From Pseudobdellovibrio sp031428275 (lineage in GTDB: Bacteria > Bdellovibrionota > Bdellovibrionia > Bdellovibrionales > Bdellovibrionaceae), in contig JANPPC010000027.1 of assembly GCA_031428275.1 (NCBI GenBank), forward strand, positions 45,306 to 109,305: a stretch of DNA of 64,000 bases, written 5' to 3'. Made by a program: the position numbers and the translations under genes. Within the stretch, counting starts at the first letter, position 1. Every line of letters begins with the position of its first letter. Positions 59,265 to 64,000 of the stretch are shown here, piece by piece. The notes under the pieces were generated by a model. It ran no database searches. It had not been told where the DNA came from and worked only from the letters and a program-made list of their open reading frames with translations.

Positions 59265-60761
59265 ATGAAACGAATATTGCTTTCTTTTTTAATTTTGGTG
59301 GCGGTCAGTTCAGCTAAGGCTCAAACCGAGCCCGTTCCGGCTGATCCAAATGCGCAGTTAACCCGTTCGAGTGTAACTGATGAATTAAATAAAGAGAGTA
59401 GTTCGTTCATAGGTGACCCCGATCCACTTGACCCATTGCCGCTAAAAAAAGAGAACCTTAAAGAAGATGAAGAGCCCATTCTTGAAGACATTCGCTCTGT
59501 CATCGACGCGCCTTTACCAAAAAAAAACGTAACGAAGCCAGCTAAGAAAGTGACTTCGAAAAAGACAGCGATCGACGGTCAAACTACTTCGAATCAAAAA
59601 ACGACCAGTAAAAAAATAGGCAAACGCAGTTCTAAAAGACAGAATTCACGTGCGACTCAAAAGTATGAAAATCTGAATGCCGATGATCCCGATAGCCAAA
59701 TTGAAAATCGCTTTTACCAATTGTATAAGCGAATCAATTCTACACCCACTTCAGCCGAAGCTTGGTCGGCCGTTGCCGAAGGTCGTAAGTCTGAAATATA
59801 CGTTGTTCAAAAAGGCGATAACCTGTTTACCGTCAGTAAAACATTATTCGGTGATCCGAATTTTTGGCCAAAAATTTGGGCGTTGAATCGGCAAGGTATT
59901 ACAAATCCACATCAAATTAGGCCTGGTTTGGAAATTTATTTCTACCCGGGTTCTGCCGACGATCTGCCAAGTCTATCTGTGGGCGGCGAGGCAGAGCGCG
60001 TTTTTGAAGAAAGTTCAGAAAGCAATTCGCGAACGACTGTAACGAGACTATCTAATTCTTCAATCCCGACGGCCATACCAGACAGTTTACCGATTTACCG
60101 TAACGAGCGTTATTTTGCTAAACCGGCAGCAGTGCAAGTTGAGTTTGAACAACAACCAGTCATACAGCAGACCTTTCTTAACGATATTATTTTATCCGAC
60201 CGTAAAGTGATCTCAGAGGTGACAATTCCGATTGAAGCGTTATCTAAGCAGCGCTGCCAAGAGAACTTACTTATAAAGAAAGTAAAGTTTCGTAGGCAAC
60301 CGGCGGGTAATTACTCAATTCTAGAATCTGTATTTCCGGTAAAGGCTAAGGGAGTCATGATCTATCCTTACCGTATCATAGGCGAAGCGACCGCAACCGC
60401 TGAAGGTGGAGTAAAGGTACTAAGCTGCAGCCGCGGTTTAACGACCGAAGTGGTTCTAGTGCAAACTTCATTGCTGCCGAAAGTGAGAACCAATAAGTTA
60501 AGTATGCAAACGGCCGCCACGTTAATTGGCGGGCCCGACGTTAACGATCAGGTGCTTTACACATTTCAGCAGTATGCTTACGTCGACCTAGGGGTACAAA
60601 GCGTCGAACAAGGGCAAGTTCTAGACATCAAATCCCAGGTAACCGATGCGATTCACGGTCAATTAACAATCGTTGAAAAGTTCGGTGGCTACGCGGTGGG
60701 TGTGATCACGGCGATATCGGATACGATCGCTGATGGCGATACTTTAATGGCCTCACAGTAG
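59265..60761 (+). CDS. exported LysM-domain protein
   Basis: The 498 aa protein has a signal peptide (about 1-19, SSAKA), then a long disordered Pro/Glu/Lys-rich stretch (about 20-150) with basic KKTTSKK-type runs. One LysM domain follows near 180-228 (IYVVQKGDNLFTVSKTLFGD, then INPHQIRPGLEI-like segment ITNPHQIRPGLEIYFYPG), which would bind peptidoglycan. The C-terminal half is an uncharacterised beta-rich region with the recurring IVEKFGGYAVGVITAISDTI type ending. It may tether an envelope structure to the cell wall together with the lipoprotein encoded upstream. Confidence 0.88.
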   Translation: MKRILLSFLILVAVSSAKAQTEPVPADPNAQLTRSSVTDELNKESSSFIGDPDPLDPLPLKKENLKEDEEPILEDIRSVIDAPLPKKNVTKPAKKVTSKKTAIDGQTTSNQKTTSKKIGKRSSKRQNSRATQKYENLNADDPDSQIENRFYQLYKRINSTPTSAEAWSAVAEGRKSEIYVVQKGDNLFTVSKTLFGDPNFWPKIWALNRQGITNPHQIRPGLEIYFYPGSADDLPSLSVGGEAERVFEESSESNSRTTVTRLSNSSIPTAIPDSLPIYRNERYFAKPAAVQVEFEQQPVIQQTFLNDIILSDRKVISEVTIPIEALSKQRCQENLLIKKVKFRRQPAGNYSILESVFPVKAKGVMIYPYRIIGEATATAEGGVKVLSCSRGLTTEVVLVQTSLLPKVRTNKLSMQTAATLIGGPDVNDQVLYTFQQYAYVDLGVQSVEQGQVLDIKSQVTDAIHGQLTIVEKFGGYAVGVITAISDTIADGDTLMASQ

Positions 60762-60768
60762 GGCTTTG

Positions 60769-60789
60769 CAGCAGGCTTGCTGCCTGCTG
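60769..60789 (+). terminator. strong hairpin between the LysM gene and dprA
   Basis: CAGCAGGC and GCCTGCTG pair perfectly around a five-base loop, eight bases after the LysM stop codon. Only a broken T run (GTCCTTATCTTG) follows, so it is a weak terminator or attenuator limiting transcription into dprA. Confidence 0.5.
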
Positions 60790-60815
60790 GTCCTTATCTT
60801 GTAACCATCAGTTGC

Positions 60816-61640
60816 ATGACACACGCCTACCTATTTAAAATACTGCAGCGGCAATATAAGTTCCGAAATCCAAAACACTTAGTTGAGTTACCCGATGAGT
60901 TTCAGTATTCACCCGAGGAACTTATTTCGGCCAAGCTCTACGTTGAAGAACTAAGCCAGCGAAACATCAGTTGTACATACCCGGGTCATTTGTTTTATCC
61001 GAAGGCATTTTACAAAATGAAAGAGCCTCCGCTATTTTTAGAATACCAAGGTTCGCCGTTCTGGTGCGAATTTAAATTTATTTCAATCGTAGGCTCGCGC
61101 CAAATTTCTCATCTAACCGAGTCGTGGCTGAAAAAAAATATCCCTGAGTTTATCAACGACGCGCGCATGGGAATCGTTAGTGGCGGGGCCTTCGGAGTCG
61201 ATCAGCTCGTGCATTCGATTGCGCTTAAATGTGAAAAGCCGACATTGTTTGTTCTACCGTCAGGATTAGAAAATTTATATCCCGCCGTCCTCAAGAAATA
61301 TAAGGCTAAAGCATATTCTGAACACTGCTGTTTTGTTTCTGAATTTGAGCTTGGGCAGCGTATTCATAAATCACATTTCTATTTTCGTAATCGCCTTATT
61401 GCGGCTCTTGGCGAAATGACTTTAGTCGCTCAAGCGACCTTAAAAAGTGGAAGTCTGCTGACCGTGCACCACTGTTTAGAGATCGGAAGGCCTGTTTTGA
61501 CAATTCCTAGTCATCCCGAGATCAGCGGCTTCGAAGGAAACCTAAAACTCGTCAGTGAGGGGGCGTATTCAGTTTCTAATTCTGAACAACTGCTTGATTT
61601 TTGGAAGGCCGAATCTTGGTCTAGTTTGGGCAGTTGTTAG
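60816..61640 (+). CDS. dprA: DNA-processing protein DprA (single-strand DNA and RecA loader)
   Basis: I use ATG 60816; no good ribosome site precedes it, and an in-frame TTG at 60777 lies inside the hairpin. The 274 aa protein contains the extended Rossmann fold: FISIVGSRQIS, GIVSGGAFGVDQLVHSIAL, TLFVLPSGLENLYP, FYFRNRLIAALGEMTLVAQATLKSGSL (in part) and PVLTIPSHPE. DprA protects incoming single-stranded DNA and loads RecA. The C-terminal winged helix of many DprA proteins is missing. Together with comEC it suggests natural transformation ability. Confidence 0.92.
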   Translation: MTHAYLFKILQRQYKFRNPKHLVELPDEFQYSPEELISAKLYVEELSQRNISCTYPGHLFYPKAFYKMKEPPLFLEYQGSPFWCEFKFISIVGSRQISHLTESWLKKNIPEFINDARMGIVSGGAFGVDQLVHSIALKCEKPTLFVLPSGLENLYPAVLKKYKAKAYSEHCCFVSEFELGQRIHKSHFYFRNRLIAALGEMTLVAQATLKSGSLLTVHHCLEIGRPVLTIPSHPEISGFEGNLKLVSEGAYSVSNSEQLLDFWKAESWSSLGSC

Positions 61641-61795
61641 AAGGCATAGTAGCCCTAGAGGTTGTTCGGCTCTTTACTGACTAGATGTAGTGTTTCAAAA
61701 AAACAGAATTGTGAATATGAAAAAAATGAAATTTTCTAAAAAAAGCCTTTGAAAAAAAGCGAAAGTTACTTCTAAATAGAGATCAGGGAGGGGCG

Positions 61796-61873
61796 ATGTG
61801 GTCAAGGATGACCCCAGTAGTACGGAAGCTATTGCATCGTCTCGTTTTTATTGAAATCCCAAAATCACTCTAA
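61796..61873 (+). CDS. possible small ORF (25 codons) with strong ribosome site
   Basis: An ATG preceded by AGGGAGGGG starts a 25-residue basic peptide (MWSRMTPVVRKLL, then HRLVFIEIPKSL). The near-perfect Shine-Dalgarno sequence is the main argument that it is translated. It lies in the 292-base gap between the convergent dprA and lptF genes. No family is recognised. Confidence 0.35.
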   Translation: MWSRMTPVVRKLLHRLVFIEIPKSL

Positions 61874-61902
61874 AAAATCACCTTAAAAAATCAAAAAAAA
61901 TC
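61861..61902. repeat. short tandem repeat with unit AAAATCACYYTAA
   Basis: AAAATC recurs at 61861, 61874, 61887 and 61897. The first two units are 13 bases and nearly identical (AAAATCACTCTAA, AAAATCACCTTAA); later copies decay into A runs. The roughly helical phasing of A tracts could bend DNA, and on the minus strand the T runs could serve the lptF terminator. Confidence 0.55.
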
Positions 61903-61906
61903 GACC

Positions 61907-61925
61907 AAGTTAAACTAGTTAACTT
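61907..61925 (-). terminator. probable terminator of the LptF/LptG permease gene
   Basis: AAGTTAA and TTAACTT pair perfectly across a five-base loop just after the permease stop codon and are followed on the minus strand by GGTCGA and a run of eight T. The stem is AT-rich, so efficiency is uncertain. Confidence 0.45.
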
Positions 61926-61932
61926 ACTAAGC

Positions 61933-63030
61933 TTAGTTCCAAGACTTTCGTAGCTGATAAATACCGAAAATTGTAAATAACAAATTAGGTATCCAGATAC
62001 CCAGCCAAGGCGGCATTGATTCAGATCTAACCAGCGATTCAAAACTTAAGTACACAACCCAGTATAGGATAATAAATCCAACTGATAAAACGAAGCCAGA
62101 GGCCTTGCCACTGCGGCGATTGGTGACCATCCCGAAGCCAACACCAATCAAACTAAATACCAAGCAGGCAACCGCGATAGCCGAACGTTTGTGAAATTCA
62201 ATATCAAATTCGTATCGCTTATCTTTCGGAGTTAAATCGTTCTCGCGCAGAACATTCAGTTCATGCAATGTTAGTGACCCGGCTGATTTGGCCCGCTCTT
62301 CAAGCTTGATTGGATCGTTTAGTAGAATATCGTATGAATCAAAGTTAATGATCGTGTGAGATTCACCCTTACGATGAATCTGGCCGCGAAAGAGGCGCAG
62401 TAAAACCGAATGCCCCGGGTGAGTCTCGTCGGGGATAATTTGTCCTTCGGGGGCAATAATTGTTAGGGGAGCATCGGGCTGTTTTTCATCGTAAATAAAA
62501 AGGTTCGTTAAAGCTCCGGTCTTAGATTCAACTTTATTTGCGTAAACCACGAGATCAAAAAAGCTTTCTGAAAAAGTGCCCTCTTTAATTGAGGCCGCGG
62601 CCTTCGTATTACCTAATTTTGTAATCAAAACTTCAAACTGGCGGTTACCCCACGGAGCTAAGTAAAACGAAGTCTGCGAAGATAGAAAAGTAACAGCGCA
62701 GGCAAAAATCACCGCGGGCATCACTAAAGCAGTGGTATTTACACCAGCCGATTTAAACGCGATAATTTCTGAATCTTGCGACAAGCGGTTGTATGTCATC
62801 AATACCGCGAATAAAAGACTCATGGGTAGCAACATCGGTAAAAAAGAAATACTCATATAGCCCATGATTTTTAATAAAACAGTCCATTTTAGCCCGTGAA
62901 CTAAAATAAACTCGGTCAAACGAAGGGCTTGAAACATTAACAGAATACAAATGAATACGAACACTCCTAACAGGAATGACGGCAGCATTTCGGTCATTAA
63001 ATATGATAAAACTCTTCGATTTTTAAACAT
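61933..63030 (-). CDS. LptF/LptG-family LPS export permease
   Basis: The 365 aa protein has the YjgP/YjgQ layout: three membrane spans in the first 120 residues, a beta-jellyroll periplasmic domain (about 130-265), then three spans at the end. MTYNRLSQDSEIIAFKSAGVN, in the first cytoplasmic part, is the coupling helix characteristic of LptF/LptG. It would pair with LptG or LptF and LptB to extract LPS from the inner membrane. Whether it is LptF or LptG is not settled by motifs, and no partner gene lies in the window. A 12-bp palindrome ACTAAGCTTAGT (61926-61937) overlaps the stop codon. Confidence 0.9.
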   Translation of the reverse strand: MFKNRRVLSYLMTEMLPSFLLGVFVFICILLMFQALRLTEFILVHGLKWTVLLKIMGYMSISFLPMLLPMSLLFAVLMTYNRLSQDSEIIAFKSAGVNTTALVMPAVIFACAVTFLSSQTSFYLAPWGNRQFEVLITKLGNTKAAASIKEGTFSESFFDLVVYANKVESKTGALTNLFIYDEKQPDAPLTIIAPEGQIIPDETHPGHSVLLRLFRGQIHRKGESHTIINFDSYDILLNDPIKLEERAKSAGSLTLHELNVLRENDLTPKDKRYEFDIEFHKRSAIAVACLVFSLIGVGFGMVTNRRSGKASGFVLSVGFIILYWVVYLSFESLVRSESMPPWLGIWIPNLLFTIFGIYQLRKSWN

Positions 63031-63093
63031 GCTCAGGTCCTATCTTAAACAATTTCTTTGCCCAGGTCATGACGCTGAATCTAGAATAGACCT

Positions 63094-64000
63094 ATGGATA
63101 GAGTTTTATTGATCATCGACGACATTCAATACGCCGGCCACGTTGAAACCACGCTTCGCAAGGTGGGTTTTGACCCCGAAACGATCACAAACGAATACAA
63201 CCTGACCGAGAAGTTGCTAACGTTTAATCCTGATTATTTAATCTGCAAAGGTTCATCCAATCGGGTCTCTTCTTTAAGCATCGGCAAAAAGCTAAAAGAG
63301 AATTCTAAGTTCAGCGCGAAAGTTATTTTGATTTTTTCAGAAGAGGCGAAGCCTTCGCCCGAAGATTTAATCAAACTGCGGATGGATTTACTTTTGTTTG
63401 AACCTATTAGCGCCCTTCGTTTAGTAGCTCATTTGCTTACTTTAACGCCAATGAATAAAGAAGCTATCTTAGACAAACTTTTACGTTTTGCCCATACGGA
63501 TCCGCAATTTCGAACAAATGAAATGCAAATTCTAATGTCGACAGGTGGAACAATTGATTCAGAAATTCAAGTTATCACCGGCGGAGCTTCTGAAAAATCA
63601 AATGAAGTGCTGATTGATGAAAATACAATCATGAGCTTTAATCAGGCCGACTATCAACCGCCATCTGCCGAAGCAAATACCGAATCAGAATCTAACGTAG
63701 GTCGTGTTGCAAACACCGATGATGATTCAAAGTTAGATTCACGAATTCAAGAAGAACATTTTGTCTTAAGCGATGCATATAAGAACCGTCTTCAAAGCGA
63801 ACTAGAAGCAGCTGGGCAAGAATTACCACTTAGGATTGACACTTATAATAGAGCGATAAAGGATGTCGATCAGGATTTGAAAAAGGGGCTTAGTAAGAGG
63901 AAAACTAAGTCCCGTAATAAACAATTTTTTTCTGACGCCTCTAAAGATGAATTAGCAAAGTTAGATGAAGAACGTAGAAACTTTGCTAAAGCGTTGATGA
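63094..64000 (+). CDS. protein with degenerate receiver (pseudo-REC) domain, 3' partial
   Basis: The frame opens at ATG 63094 and is still open at the window end (302 codons seen). Residues 1-115 follow a receiver fold: VLLIIDD (Asp9, Asp10), PDYLICKG, KVILIFSEE (Ser82) and LLLFEPIS. The phosphorylatable Asp is replaced by Lys52 and the conserved Lys by Glu103, so it cannot be phosphorylated in the normal way. The rest is charged, low in complexity and probably flexible, with a Lys-rich region near the end. It probably acts as a protein-interaction module. It is divergent from the LptF/LptG gene, with 63 bases between starts. Confidence 0.85.
   Translation, partial: MDRVLLIIDDIQYAGHVETTLRKVGFDPETITNEYNLTEKLLTFNPDYLICKGSSNRVSSLSIGKKLKENSKFSAKVILIFSEEAKPSPEDLIKLRMDLLLFEPISALRLVAHLLTLTPMNKEAILDKLLRFAHTDPQFRTNEMQILMSTGGTIDSEIQVITGGASEKSNEVLIDENTIMSFNQADYQPPSAEANTESESNVGRVANTDDDSKLDSRIQEEHFVLSDAYKNRLQSELEAAGQELPLRIDTYNRAIKDVDQDLKKGLSKRKTKSRNKQFFSDASKDELAKLDEERRNFAKALM

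Noticed and set aside
1..64000. tRNA, rRNA, CRISPR, insertion sequence or prophage
   Set aside because: I scanned gaps for cloverleaf-like stems with TTCRA loops, regularly spaced repeats, transposases and integrases and saw none; the scan was by eye, so a tRNA could be missed.

Overview
The window reads as a contiguous piece of a Gram-negative chromosome, most likely from Bdellovibrionota or a related former delta-proteobacterial lineage. The evidence is lipid A and LPS genes (lpxC, an LptF/LptG permease, an LpxR-like deacylase), a TamA/TamB pair, many Sec and lipoprotein signals, moderate AT-lean base use, and two-component, PilZ and pseudo-receiver proteins. The assignment rests on gene content only. 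I see no rRNA, tRNA, CRISPR array, insertion sequence or prophage. Both end genes run out of the window.

Layout. 1-6.3 kb: a tightly coupled signalling operon (triple-receiver hybrid kinase, CheR, stand-alone CheB, REC-kinase-REC hybrid) ending in an LpxR-like outer-membrane lipid A deacylase. 6.3-13.3 kb: FMN reductase, secreted endonuclease I, SixA phosphatase, a putative Na+/H+ antiporter, a tiny Ala/Lys-rich secreted protein, and a DMT permease followed by a CusR-like regulator and kinase. 13.5-20.4 kb: FKBP lipoprotein, pdxH, pcp, apaG, an exonuclease/phosphatase-family protein, an M17 aminopeptidase, and an unidentified protein with a DUF502 protein. 20.5-23.2 kb: a beta-barrel protein and a subtilisin-like protease fused through one membrane span to a PilZ domain. 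23.2-30.5 kb: mgtE, an asymmetric heterodimeric ABC exporter overlapping a 2-oxoglutarate/Fe(II) oxygenase gene, a Tat-exported flavin oxidase, and folE. 30.5-35.9 kb: pepN, ahpD, ahpC, a CorA-type transporter and a DUF4234 protein. 35.9-40.8 kb: the methylcitrate genes prpD-prpB-prpC plus a PhoD-like lipoprotein. 40.9-50.3 kb: tamA, tamB, two repeat proteins and efp. 50.3-56.8 kb: ruvC-ruvA-ruvB, a small barrel protein, a secreted papain-like peptidase, lpxC and ald. 56.8-64 kb: ComEC split into two genes, a lipoprotein plus LysM pair, dprA, an LptF/LptG permease, and a partial protein with a degenerate receiver domain.

How the genes work together. Many genes overlap by 1-26 bases, so translational coupling is common. 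Envelope building and remodelling dominate (LpxC, LptF/G, TamAB, LpxR-like, LysM, FKBP). DNA uptake or processing functions (split ComEC, DprA, RuvABC, endonuclease I) and propionate and peroxide detoxification are also present. The most unusual items are the single-chain protease-TM-PilZ protein, the oxygenase coupled to an MRP-like asymmetric ABC exporter, the deacylase embedded in a CheR/CheB kinase operon, the split ComEC, and the pseudo-receiver with a reciprocal charge swap at its switch residues. Several leader hairpins (upstream of prpD, prpC, efp and the tiny secreted protein) look regulatory but have no named family.
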